NCBI GenBank assembly: GCA_023213395.1
Contig: CM041465.1
Location: 85,505,741-85,569,740 of the forward strand
DNA: 64,000 nt
From: Cycas panzhihuaensis
Lineage: Eukaryota > Cycadophyta
Direction: 5' to 3'
Shown piece by piece: positions 22,185-34,130 of the stretch. The position numbers and the translations under genes are program-made. A model generated the notes under the pieces. The model ran no database searches and was not told where the DNA came from. It worked only from the letters and a program-made list of their open reading frames with translations. Position 1 is the stretch's first letter. Every line of letters begins with the position of its first letter.

Positions 22185-24694
22185 TCAAACGCCTCCACGG
22201 GCAATGATCCAACGCCTGTGGAAGGACACAAAACCACTGTGGCTAATAGGCTAAAGAACGGATCATACCGCGGACGTCCGTCTTGGCCGAGCTGCACGGA
22301 TCGCAAGGTGCTGGTTGCTTCAGTAAGGCCGCGAGACCCTCCTACCCTTGGATGGCCGGGAAGGGAAAAGGAATTCGACGCCGCTACTTCTCAAGGTAAT
22401 GAGAAAGCGGCGAAGGGGGGGCAACCAACTGAACGTGTCACGGGTAAAATATATGCAAGAGCGGCTAAGGAGGGATCGGTCCACGGGATCTCAAATACCA
22501 TAATACGCGGGTATAGCAAAGAAATGTACAAGTAAAGTAAATGCAGAGTAAAAAGCAAGTACAAACTAAATAGTTATTTCTTCCCCTTTTTCTTATGTTC
22601 TTTAACTACTAAAGCAAGTGTAAAGAAACGCAAGAGCACGAAAAAAGGGTATGGAAGGTGAGCGGAGAATACCTGGATCCGGCGGTTGGGCTGAGACGCA
22701 GGTGTCCGTCACCAGTCGCTTCCTCCCGCCGTCCTCCTCAGATGCGACGCCGGTTGCAGCGGTGATGGGGATCACTTACCTCCCGAAAGCAAATAAACAC
22801 TAACTAAACCGAAACGATAAAATAATAAAGCTCAAAGCGACAAACAAAAGGGAGAACGTACCAAACAAGCGCCGACCAAGAATCGGGTCGACCCTATGCC
22901 CTTTGTTCGAACGCTCCGCAAGCAAATAAGCGAAATACCTTCCTCTCGAGAGAGAGGCTACGAGATACAAAAGGTATGTATATATGTGCCGCAAGTAAAA
23001 TAAACTAAGCTAGGAAAATACGGTTAAGCACTAACATGCAATGAAAGGAAACGAAGTCACACGACACATATGCAATCGATATACACCACCAACGCACCAA
23101 CCGGGGTTGAGTGTAGCCTCAGGATGGCTAACTCACCCACGAGAGGTCTCCACAGGATATAAGGGAAGCGATGCTAGCATGTAACAGGACGGGTCGTGTA
23201 GCAACGGATAGCCTATACCAAGACGGGTATTCAAACCGACTCTCCAAAGCTTCTCTAGCCCGCTTCCTAAACACAAGCGGGAGATAAAGGGGAGAGGATA
23301 AGGGACTAACCCTTGGGGAGTAGGACTAAGACTGGGGACTAACCCGCCAATCTCCCTCTAACCCTCGTGTAACCCTTTATGCCTATTGCCCAAGAAATGG
23401 CGAAAGAAGGGTTGGAGGAAAAGGATGGGTTTAGGGGCAAGTGAGAAACTAGGCCTAGCCTTAGGCAACACTCCAATGGGCCACAACCGCTACTATTATT
23501 TGCATCAAATGATCAAGGAAACTCAAGGAAATACATGCACAAAGAGAGGAAAAGATTTGCAAGTAAGCAATGAAGAAATAAGCAAAAAAAGCACTTAACA
23601 AGGGACACCAAATACCTCCAATGATGAGAAATGAGAGCATGTAGGTCCTTGAAGCTTGGTGCAATGTCCAACCAATGCCTATGAGGTGTTGTTGCATGTC
23701 CCTTGCAAGAGAATAAGATAGTGGAACCTCATGCAAGTCAAAAGCTTGGAAATGGCTCCTCATGATGGTCTTTCTTGGTGAAAAATCCTCTTGAAAGCCT
23801 TGAGAATGTATGAAGAGGAAGAGTGCTTAGAACTGAGTCTGAGGGGGCAAAGAATGGCCTCGCAACTCAAAGAATAGCAGCCCTTTGTACCGATCCACAA
23901 ACCGTAGGAGGATGTCTCTTATCACTGTTTTTGTTCTTTGTCTCTTTGTGAAGAAAATGCTCTAGGAAAGTTGAAAAGTGAGGTGAATAATGATGCCAAT
24001 GACATAAAAAATGGTTTTTATGTCTCGAGTGAAGCAAGTGAACGTTGGGGGCCCTCGCCCAACTGTTAGAGCCACGCCACAGATTACAAAAATCGCGGCC
24101 ACTGTCGCGTGGTTTCTCTTTTTTTTAAATTTTAAACAGTCGTACCGCTAAGTTTATCGCGGTACGCACTGGTACCGCCCGGAACTCCGCGGTACCGCTT
24201 AATTTACCGCGGTACGGAACCGAAACCCAAAAAACAGAAAATTAAAGTAAGAAATCGGGTCTTTAAGGTAAAATCATAAGTTAAACTCAAAATACATTAG
24301 TCAAGAGCAGTTTTAGGTCATGGGCATGTGCTCAAACGGTGCAAAAAGACCTAACCAAGGGTTAAACCAGCTTAGAAAGGGTTTGCAACATAAGCGACGC
24401 AGAACACGCATAAACAGCCGGCAAAAGCATCCCGAAAGACCATGGAGACGCTGCGGTGGTTGCACGCCATACGGTGTCGATTCACGATGAATGCCCCTAC
24501 CGTGAGTCGTCATAGGCTAAAAGGTGCCGTTAGGCACATGCATAATGAACAAGCAATCAAACAGTGCATATGGACAGTGCACATGTCAATCAAACCATTC
24601 CCACCATCGCCGATCATAAGTAAGCAAAGTAAAGGCATATACTGCACAAACCTCAGGTCGATGTGTCGCAAGTCCATTCCCGATAGCCGGAACA
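22185..24694 (-). repeat. 3' LTR of X3 (LTR C)
   Basis: A 2510-bp LTR. The outer end is TCAAACGCC, like the outer end of X2 and unlike the TGAAACGC of its inner partner at 29441. The inner end is ccggaaCA. At 24138-24216 lies a run of palindromic gcggtaccgc-type words (see findings). Confidence 0.88.
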
Positions 24695-25043
24695 TCGCCT
24701 CGCGGCAGAGCCTCACCGCTGAGAGCGTAACGTGATGGCGAATGTCACAACCAAGAAACATGAGTAGCACATGCATATATATATAAACAATAAAGAGCAA
24801 AGACGTGGTCCAAGGGTGCGGGCAAGTGTCGTGGGCGAACGCTGCGGACGAGGGCGACGGAGACGAGGACAACGTAGGGGCCACGCCACGCCGCCTAAAC
24901 ATCGAGCGGAAACCGGTAAGCAAGAAGGACGGATGCCCCTGCTACTAAGGTGCAATATGAAGTAAGAGGGCATCCAAAGAGAGCAAGCATATCTAATCGA
25001 CAAAGAACCGGAGACTTGGGCACGGCCGGCTGTGACAAGCCTC
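24695..25043 (-). other. X3 3' untranslated segment up to a deletion junction
   Basis: Homologous to 15919-16249 of X2. At gcctc/cacatgaaatgg (about 25042) it jumps to the sequence equivalent to X2 19720, skipping about 3.5 kb. Confidence 0.6.
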
Positions 25044-25490
25044 CACATGAAATGGTGTGTATCATGTATGATAGAGGTAGCATGTATGATTTATTTTTGT
25101 AAATGAATATTTTGTATGTTGTAAATGTACGGATGTTGTAAATATTTGTTTGTTTTAGAAATGCAAATGTGTAGATATGCAGATTTTTTGTTGTAGATAT
25201 CTTATTGAAAGTATGCAGGTGTTTCCTTCCATGTATGGCCATATATCTAACAGGAGCACACACATCCACCGTGAGTAGAGGCGATCGAGAGGTGTGAGGT
25301 TAGAGGATGGGGCGACATACATGTCCACGAGGGAGCATAGCGGAATGTGCAAAGGAAACGACAAGCATGGAAAGGGGAGTAACGATACTCCACAGTCGGC
25401 CCCTAATTTGGGAATGCCCAAAATAGGAAGACAAAGGTTCCCAATAGCTCATGGGAACGCGTGGTTCCGCAGAGGAACCGGAAGCGAAAT
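25044..25490 (+). other. retained 3' region of the deleted antisense gene, X3
   Basis: Matches X2 19720-20160, including the TGTAA-rich stretch and tgtttccttccatgtatggc. The ORF it served is absent from X3. Confidence 0.6.
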
Positions 25491-25662
25491 CAAGAAAATC
25501 CACCTTAAATTGCCATTCAACCCCAGCTAGGAGGAATGGGGACAACTTAAAATGGTAGTTTAGGCTCGTTTGAGAAGAATCTATCTTAAATTGCCATTCC
25601 ACCCGTGGTTGGGAGGAATGGGAACAATTTAAAATGGTAGTTTAGGCTCGTTTCGGAGCACG
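25491..25662 (-). repeat. two tandem copies of the ~85-bp repeat, X3
   Basis: Copies start near 25495 and 25574, each with taaattgccattc and atggtagtttaggctcg. Same family as 8964-9472. Confidence 0.85.
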
Positions 25663-26279
25663 AGGAGAGGAAGAGGTGTGCCTAGACCCCGTAGAGGTAG
25701 GGGTAGTCACACGCAGGGTAGGAGATAGGTGACTAAGAGCGTGTCCAAGATCGCTAGGTCTACCAAGAAACTTGCTATGGCTCGGAACTGATGAGTGCAA
25801 CAGACTTGGCACACGCTGACCGCGTGGCAAGGTTGCATCCGAGTAGGGGTGGCTCTAGTCCGAGGTAAGGATCTAGAGCGTGAAGAAGAAGTGCCTCTAT
25901 GAGTGGCTCGTCGACGGGCGCCTACGTGAAACCGCCGGGGGTCGAGAAGGTAAGATAAATGGTCGGTTTAGGACCGGGCCGGGGCCATCAGAGAATGAGG
26001 AAGAGCGAATATCCGATCGAGATATTCCCCAGGTGCTCGCGAAACCGTGGTGACACGCCGAGGAGAGGGCCCATAGCCTCGCCATCCGAATCAAAATCGC
26101 TCATGGCGGCTAAATCAGTAACCACCCACGCTAATAGGGGCAAACCTAACTAGGTTTGGCTCATGACGTGGCATAGGGCTCGACCGATGAAGGTCGGTCT
26201 CCGAAACAAAGGTCCCACTAAGGGGTAACCTCCTCGTGATCACTATCTTCATCATCGAAACAACTGGCAGCCGGATGAG
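25663..26279 (-). pseudogene. linker region after protease, X3
   Basis: Closely similar to X1 9473-10082, starting with the same gaggagaggaagaggtgtgc junction directly after the repeats. The shared junction shows that X1 and X3 descend from one element that had already lost RT and integrase. Confidence 0.6.
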
Positions 26280-27110
26280 AGGTGTGAGACTAAGATTGGC
26301 TCACGGGCGATAACCTTAACTCATCCTTCATGGACAAATTTAAGTTGCCCCCACTGAGTGGAGCAGACTGCCCCCATCTGGTCGAGCCATGGTCGGCCCA
26401 ACAAGAGGTTGTACTCCACATCGACGTCGAGTACAAAGAACTTCGATGAAACGGTTTTCCTCCTAAGGTGAGGGATAGGGAGATCGCCCGAGGGGACTTC
26501 TCAGTCCCATCATACCCTTGGCATTTCCAAGGGACAGACTCAAGAGCTACTATGCCTAGCTCCTTGAGCATACGCACAGTATAGCATTAACCGAGGAGCC
26601 ATTATCTACAATGGTCCTCTTTACGATACAATCAGGAGTGTCAATGGTAATGACGAATGGGTAATGCAAGAGCTTCTCCGCGTCGGGAGATGGGAGATCT
26701 CTAGGATCAAATGAGATGACAGGTGGTCCATGAGACGTAGCACCTATCGCATGGATGGAAGCGCCTTGTTGGCCAAGAGCTTCAAGAAGAAGAGCACGTT
26801 GCTCGTGGCGCTTCTCAAGACGCCCATCAAGGACATTCCCGCAAATGACGGTATAGAGCTCGTCAACGATAGAAAAGGGTTTGCCCTTCCTCGTGGGTTG
26901 GGTAAGCGCCTTCTAAAGTCGAATCGACCGGGCGACGGAGTAGTCCCGGGAAGCGCAGGAATCGCCGGAGGAACGGCCTCCGGAGGAGGATCAAGGTGAG
27001 ATGTGGAGGAAGAGGCACCACCGCTTCTTTAGCAGCTTGGGACCGGGTTAAGGCATATAACGAAGTGGTCTCAAGCAATTGGACAACCTTCTTTCCCTTG
27101 TAGCTGGATC
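26280..27110 (-). pseudogene. aspartic protease region, X3
   Basis: Minus strand: HYPFVITIDTPDC, then IVDNGSSVNAI with the catalytic Asp, then ELGIVALESVPWKCQGYDGT and the frame-shifted exit WADHGSTRWGQ (LLGRPWL in the other frame). Layout as in X1. The frame breaks near 26577 and 26440. Confidence 0.8.
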
Positions 27111-28760
27111 GCGAAGGTGGTGGAGCGCGGCCGTGGGAGCGCGCAGGGGAAGGTGACCTTCGCACACCCTTCCCTCTACCATGCGAGGGGCGGGGATCGG
27201 GAGACCTATCCCGATTCTGACTGTATCTTTGTTGAACATCACGACCCCATTCCCCATGTTTGGGGAATGGGTCTCTATGAATGGGCTGATCGAGATTAGG
27301 CCTCGATGCTCGCCTGGGGGACGAGTCGCTGGGTGCCGTGCCCGCAACGCGCATCGTTATGGAAACACTCGTGGATGGAACACCACCTCTTCTGGGAGGA
27401 TCGATCCTCCTTGCTTGAGAAGATCGGGTGTTGCCCCTTTGGGGGTGCCGCAGAAGTCTGTGAGCCGAATGTCTATGGGAGGTAGGCGACGAAGGAGGTT
27501 GGAGTTTTAACTCCTTTCATCGCTTTCGAATGAGCGAATGGCGTAAGGGGATCTAGGGTCCTCTCACGGGTGAGAGGTGGTCCTAGCGGCCGAAGGTGTG
27601 GTCTCCTTCGCTGGAGGAGGCGCCTCACGACGTTGCGAGGGCTTGGGAGGTTTCTTGAGACCTGCTTGGATCTCAATAGCCTCCAAAGCTAAACACCTCG
27701 AGATGGCGAGTCACACGTGGTTGCCCCCATCTTGAGGATTCCACATGCACTTCGGGCGTGCATTGACAAAGAGATCCCTCTTCAACTCCTCGTGCAATGT
27801 GGCCTTGGTGGAATGAAGAAGGTCGTGAAAGCGCCGCACAAAGTCACCGCTCATCTCATCGTGGCCTTGTTTGAGCGACAAAGCGCCTTCATTCCGCCTC
27901 GAATGGGCGCTACGTCAAAATAGTTGACGAACTCGCCCACTAGTCACCGGAATGAGGAGATCGAATGGGAAGGCAGAGAACCACTTGAGGGCGCCGCCTG
28001 CAAGGATCGCGGAAGAGCTTCATCAAGACGTGGTCGAGGCCCAATAGTCAATGCACGCCATGGAAAAGTCGCACATGCTCTGGTTGGGTCTTGCGACGAA
28101 GTCCCATCAAATTTGGGGACTTCAGGAGGGTGAGGCGGCAAGTTAGTCCTCAACGCCTCAACGGACAGAGGCGTCGACCTATAGTCCACGAAAGGACGTG
28201 TCCTTGCCTGGGCTAAGGGATCGACAACCGGCAAAGGAACGGATGGGGGTGTCGGTCCCATCCCTCCTTGAGGAAACAAACCTTGTGGGAAGGAGGTCGG
28301 CGTAGATGTTCGAAAGGAGGCGCGCCTCAGGCCGCCGCAGCAGCAGGAGTCGCGCTGGTCGTCGGAAACAGGGGGTGAGGGACCGGGTTTTGCCCATATG
28401 GGCCACCCGTAGGTGGCGCGACCCCATATGGGTGCAACGGGTCCACTCCATGCAGGAGGTGGTTTCTGCCCGCCCCCAAGGTGGTGACGTAGCCTGGGGC
28501 ACGAAAGAGAAGGACCACCAACCGTTCCGACATACGAGGAGTGGGTCCTACATGGTCGGTGGCGGCGCCAGCAGGCCTCGAGGCCTACTAGGAAACGCGC
28601 GCGCCACGCCCGGCGGTGGCACGTGCGCTTGGTCTGAGCAAGGCATACTAACCCCGAGTTGAGGGAAAGATGCGCGCTACGCCCCGAGGAAGTGGGACCA
28701 CGACTAGAATCCAAGAAACGCAACACTCGCCTTAGAGCCGGGTAGACACCAGGCATAGGA
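27111..28760 (-). pseudogene. gag polyprotein region, X3
   Basis: The 270-codon frame 28756-27944 gives the Pro/Gly/Arg-rich N-terminal part and the core entry EVPKFDGTSSQDPTR. Further core and the basic KPPKPSQRR-like segment follow in other frames down to 27473, then the frame with RDRSPDPRP toward protease. Compared with X1 the same blocks occur in the same order with extra frameshifts. Confidence 0.8.
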
Positions 28761-29416
28761 CGTGGTGTGCGCGCAAGTGACGATCAACCGCCAGAGATGA
28801 CGTGGGCATGGATGAGGAAGACGCCACGCTATGCGTAGCATCTCCGTTAACCATCTAGAGGCGGCTTGGCGCGAATCGCCGAAAGTACCGCAGCGCCTCG
28901 ACCGCGTTACGGAGGGGTATCCTCATAGCCATACGAGGTCGAAGGGACTTCGAAGGTAGGGGACCTCAGGCGCCTCGTAAGGCTCGCCAAGGGGTGGCGG
29001 GTCTCACGAGTAGCCGGTCTTCCGCCGCATGAGTGGAAGGCTCAAAATCTTCGGGTGGAAATGGTCATCGTGGTAATAGATGGAATCCTCGCCTCACGGG
29101 TGGATTCCGGACAGACGAAGGAACTCATGAGTTCCTCAAGTCATGGCATGGTAGGCCCAATCGGACGGTATCCTTCCATTGCCGAAACGGGCTCGACGAT
29201 GGAATGAAACGCGACGATTGGTTTTCTAACAACGGCAAACCTCGCAAGCGCGCGAGAACGTCGCATGCAACGCCCATGAGCGTTGTTAGAAAAGCGAAAA
29301 GGAAAAGGAAGGAAAGCACCGCGAAACCCGCTGGGGTTGCCCAACTCAAAACGCAAAATGCGAGCCTACCTAAAGGCAAGAGCACCAACACGAAGGGAGG
29401 CGATCTACCTCCTCAT
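28761..29416 (-). other. X3 leader / gag 5' region
   Basis: Counterpart of 12701-13303 and 35961-36575. No domain recognised on either strand. Confidence 0.45.
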
Positions 29417-29440
29417 CGCGCCCCCAAGATGGTCGCCAAG
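29417..29440 (-). other. primer binding site of X3
   Basis: The minus strand reads CTTGGCGACCATCTTGGGGG directly after the LTR end at 29441. It is the best-preserved copy of this site in the window and is shared with X2 and, diverged, with X1 and G (55016-55035). Confidence 0.7.
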
Positions 29441-31952
29441 TGAAACGCTCCACGGGCAATGATCCAACGCCAGCGGAAGGACACAAAACCATGTGGCTAA
29501 TAGGCTAAAGAACGAGGATCATACCGCGGACGCCCGGCGCCGGAGCGCTGCACGGATCCGCAAGGTGCTCGGTTGCTTCTGTAGCCGCAAGGCGAGACCT
29601 CCTACCCTTCGGATGGCCGGAAGGGGAAAGGAATTGACGCCGCTACTTCTCAAGGTAATGAGAAAGCGGCCAAGGGGGCAACCAACCGAACGTGTCACGT
29701 AAAATATATGCAAGAGCGGCTAAGGAGGGATCGGTCCACAGGATCTCAAATACCATAATACGTGGGTATAGCAAAGAAATGTACAAGTAAAGTAAATGCA
29801 GAGTAAAAAGCAAGTACAAACTAAATAGTTATTTCTTCCTTTTTCTTATGTTCTTTAACTACTAAAGCAAGTGTAAAGAAACGCAAGAGCACGAAAAAGG
29901 GTATGGAAGGTGAGCGAGAATACCGGATCCGGCGGTTGGCCGAGACGCAGTGTCCGTCTCACGGCGCTTCCTCCCGCCGTCCTCCTCGTATGCGACGCGG
30001 TTGTAAGCGGTGATGGGGATCACTTACCTCCGAAAGCAAATAAACACTAACTAAACCGAAACGATAAAATAATAAAGCTCAAAGCGACACAAACAAAAGG
30101 GAGAACGCAAACAAGCGCCGACCCAAGAACGGGTCGACCTATGCGCCTTTTGTTCAACGCCTCCGCAAGCAAATAAGGTAATACCTTCCTCTCGAGAGAC
30201 AGGCTACGAGACACAAAAAGTTATGTATATATGTCCCGCCAGTAAAATAAACTAAGCTAGGAAAATACTAAGCACTAACATGCAATGAAAGGAAACGAAG
30301 TCACACGACACATATGCAATCGATATACACCACCAACGCACCAAACGGGATTGAGTGTAGCCTCGGGATGGCTAACTCACCCACGAGAGGTCTCCACAGG
30401 ATATAAGGGAAGCGATGCTAGCATGTAACAGGACGGGTCGTAGCAACGGATAGCCTATACCAAGACGGGTATTCAAACCGACTCCAAAGCTTCTCTAGCC
30501 CCGCTTTCCTAAACACAAGCGGGAGATAAAGGGGAGAGGATAAGGGACTAACCCTTGGGGAGTAGGACTAAGATCGGGGACGGAACCCCGCCTTATCTCC
30601 TCTAACCCTCGTAACCCTTTATGCTTATTGCCCAAGAAATGGCGAAAGAGAAGGGTTGGAGGAAAAGGATGGGTTTAGGGGGCAAGTGAGAAACTAGGCC
30701 TAGCCTAGGGCAACACTCCAATGGGCCACAACCGCTACTTTATTTGCATCAAATGATCAAGGGAAACTCAAGGAAATACATGCACAAAGAGAGGAAAAGA
30801 TTTGCAAGTAAGCAATGAAGAAATAAGCAAAAAAAGCACTTAACAAGGGACACCAAATACCTCCAATGATGAGAAATGAGAGCATGTAGGTCCTTGAAGC
30901 TTGGTGCAATGGTCCAACCAATGCCTATGAGGTGTTGTTGCATGTCCCTTGCAAGAGAATAAGATAGTGGAACCTCATGCAAGTCAAAAGCTTGGAAATG
31001 GCTCCTTGCGATGGTCTTTCTTGGTGAAAAATCCTCTTGAAAGCCTTGAGAATGTATGAAGAGGAAGAGTGCTTAGAGCGAGTCTGTGAGGGGGCAAAGA
31101 ATGGCCTGCAACTCCAAAGAATAGCAGCCCCTTTGTACCTCCGATCCACACCGTAGGAGGATGTCTCTTATCAACATTTTTTGTTCTTTGTCTCTTTGTG
31201 AAGAAAATGCTCTAGGAAAGTTGAAAAGTGAGGTGAATAATGATGCCAATGACATAAAAATGGTTTTATGTCTCGAGTGAAGCAGTGAACGCTTGGGGCC
31301 CCGCGCCCAACTGTTAGGGAGCCACGCCAGATTCGAAAAATCGCGCCATCGTCGCGTGGTTTCTCTTTTAAATTTTAAACAACAGATCATGCGATAAACT
31401 TAGCCAGATCGCTAAGTTTATCATGCAGACGCACCGTACCGCTTAAACTCAGCATCGCTTAATTTATGCAGAGAACCGAAACCCAAAAATGTAAAAATTA
31501 AAGTAAGAAATCAGGTTTTTAAGGTAAAATCATAAGTTAAACTCAAAATACATTAGTCAAGAGCAGCTTTAGGTCATGGGCATGTGCTCAAACGGTGCAA
31601 AAAGACCTAACCAAGGGTTAAACCAGGCTTAGAAAGGGTTTGCAACATAAGCGGCACGCGGTAACACGCATAAACAGGCCGGCGAAAGCATCCCGAAAGA
31701 CCATGGAGACGTCGTGGGTGGTTGCACGCCATACGGTGTCGATTACCGATGAATGCCCCCACTGTGAGTCGTCATAGACTAAAAGGTGCCGTTAGGCACA
31801 TGCATAATGAACAAGCAATCAAACAGTGCATATGGACGGCACATGTCAATCAAACCATTCCCACCATCGCAGCGATCATAAGTAAGCAAAGTAAAGGCAT
31901 ATACCGCACAAACCTCGATGTGTTAAGTCCGAAGTCCATTCGGAATGGAAAA
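29441..31952 (-). repeat. 5' LTR of X3 (LTR D)
   Basis: Matches LTR C along its length and starts TGAAACGC. The far end is altered: tccattcggaatggaaaa stands where the family has ccattcccaatagctaggaaaca, so about a dozen bases are missing and the last base is uncertain (31946 or 31952). Confidence 0.85.
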
Positions 31953-32840
31953 CGAAACCAGCTTGCCTCGGCAAGTAAACACGCACTTAAGCGGTTTAGA
32001 CTAACAAGATTATCAATCTCGCGAAGATTGGCGCCAAGTCGGAGGGATGATGGGCCCCGCACGAGAGAGAGACCCATCATGTCGTCCATGAAGACCTCCA
32101 ACGTGTTGTTGATGAGGTCATGGAAGATGAAATGCATGGCCCTTTGATAGGTGGCCCCGCATTTTTAAGACCAAAGGGCATTGCCTTGAGGCAAAGACAC
32201 CCCATGGCGTGGTGAAGGCCGTCTTGTGGCGGTCTTCGGGAGAGATTTGGATCTGGTTGTAGCCGGAGAAGCCATCCATCAAGGACATAACTTCGAACCC
32301 TACTGCAAGCGATCGATGATTTGATCGATGAAGGGAAGAGGAAGTTGTCCTTAGGACAAGCATTGTTTATGTCGCGAAAGTCGACACAATGCGAATGGAC
32401 CCGCTCTTTTTGGCAACGGACGATGTTGGACACCCACCGTAGTCGATAGAAGAAATGAGTCCCGCATCCAAAAGCTTCTCGATCTCCATCTTAACGGCAG
32501 CCGAAAGTTTTGGGTGAAGGGGACGCTGCTTCTGACGCACGGGGCGAGCGTCAGGGAAGGTCGTAAGGTTGTGCGTGACGATGGAGGGGTCGATGCCCTT
32601 CATGTCCGAGTATTCCCATGCGAACACATCGCGAATTTTAACAGAGGGTATACTCCTCACCTCGTCAGGGGTACACTCCGCTCCTATCTTGATGACCCTA
32701 TCCGGGGCAAGGACTATGTCCTGGGTTGCCCCCATGCACATGGCATTCCCCTCCTCGAAGTGGAGGGGAGCAAGATCGACAGGTGAAGGGGGAAACGGGA
32801 GAGAGGATTGGCCTGCTAAAGGGGACCCAATAGCCAAGAC
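31953..32840 (-). pseudogene. reverse transcriptase, X2 (left part, cut by X3)
   Basis: Minus strand from 32837: IRDVFAWEYSDMKGIDPSIV, LHPKLSAAVKMEIEKLLDAG, then VDFRDINNACPKDNF, VMSLMDGFSGYNQI, PWGVF, MPFGLKNAGATYQRAM (joined over a frameshift) and the catalytic FMDDM, finally KPLKCVFTCRGKL. These are RT blocks in normal order. MDDM is the YVDDM-type active site of Tat/Athila-like RTs. Three or more frame changes and one stop occur. It is the only gypsy RT in the window. Its thumb end is at 22184. Confidence 0.88.
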
Positions 32841-33480
32841 CTTCCGTGGCCAAGCTTGTGGTGACCAGGAGGCAGACTTGGCGTGGAACCGGCTAAGTGT
32901 TCCAACAAGGCCTCGTCATCTTCGAAGTAGTCCACTCCATCGAGGACTTGACTTCGCATGGGCGAGGTGACGGATGGCGGAGCGATAGGGCTTCAGATGC
33001 TCAAGACTGCCCGTCATCCGCGAGAGAAGCTGAGGGGGTAACACGGAGAGGTTCCTCGTAAAAAGCTAGAGGAAGACTCTCCACATCATCACCTACGGGG
33101 GGTGATGGGATGGAAAAGCTGAATGCACGAGCCGACATGCGCAATGTCATGCGACCGTGAAAGTAACCCGGCTCAACCACAAAAGGGGTCATAGGAGTAA
33201 CTCTAGGACCAGATAGATGTCCTACACAAGCGTGGAGGAACGAAACCAGGTGAGGAAGGTCCTCTTCCTCCCCATGGGACCCGCTGCTAAGCACGAGATA
33301 CCCATACCGCCGACGCCGATAGGGGCGAACGCGTTAACGCGGAGAAGAAGGTGGGCCTTCTTCCTGGAGGAGGAATCGGGATTCCGATAGAGCAAGCCGA
33401 GACGTAGTCCAAGGGCGCGTTACTCCTCTCAGATAGCTATGGCTTGCCCGGGCGGGAGTCCTTGGGTTTGGCGAAGCGAT
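32841..33480 (-). pseudogene. spacer between protease and RT, X2
   Basis: Contains NAFAPIGVGGMGISCLAAG, the counterpart of the start of the X1/G linker, then a Ser/Pro/Leu-rich frame (33294-33001). No catalytic motif. Confidence 0.5.
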
Positions 33481-34130
33481 CGTCATGAGGACAACTTTCA
33501 TTTGTCCATTATGGACAAATTTGAGTTGCCCCAACGGTGGAACACACGGCTCCCATTTGGTCAAGCCATGGTCGACCCAAGAGCAAAGTTGTAATCGACA
33601 TCAACATCGAGGACGACAATGTCGCAGAACCACCGCCTTATCCTCGAGGGTAAGGGGTATCGAGACGATCCCAAAGGAGTCTTCTGCATCATCATAGTTC
33701 TCGACAACGCCATGGAACGGGTTCCATATGAACGCCAAGCTCTTGCATAACGCGCAGGGCATGGCGCTGATCAAGAACCGCTTGTCAACTACGCTTCTTC
33801 GCAACGCAATCGGAGTATCTATCGTGATAGTGAAAGGAAGTTCCATTGGCGCCCTTCCACTAGACGGGAAGATCTCTAGGGTCGAAAGAAATAGTGGGTT
33901 CGCCACTGAGTCGTACCAAGGCGTGCACGACGCATCGCTCGATCCAAGAGCTTCTAGGAGAAGCGCCGCTGCCTGGGCAACTTCTCAAGACGTCCATGAT
34001 GGACATCCCACGCCATCGTGAGAAGCTCTTCGACTACGGAAAGGGCTTACCCTCCCTGGGTTGGGTAAGGGCTCTAAAGTCGAATCGCCTGTGGCGCACG
34101 GAATAGTCTTGGGAAGTGGGAATCTGGAGG
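33481..34130 (-). pseudogene. aspartic protease region, X2
   Basis: Minus strand: ELPFTITIDTPIALRRSVVD, then KRFLISAMP where X1 and X3 have NGSSVNAMP, and later ALGRPWLDQM in another frame. The Asp is present but the Gly-Ser-Ser turn reads as Lys-Arg-Phe-Leu, so the active loop is altered or hidden by a compensated double indel. Odd, because X2 is otherwise the fully equipped element. Confidence 0.7.

Larger units (their letters stand above)
22185..31952 (-). mobile_element. gypsy-type element X3, non-autonomous, innermost
   Basis: About 9.8 kb, with LTRs 22185-24694 (3') and 29441-31952 (5'), primer site, gag, protease, linker and two 85-bp repeats, but no RT, RNase H or integrase. It lies inside the RT gene of X2. 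The two LTRs share words not present in A or B, e.g. ctcaaataccataatacg, and match almost base for base in AT-rich parts. It must be the youngest element of the nest. At 25043 a deletion has removed the second RNase H and the antisense ORF that X2 has. Confidence 0.87.
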
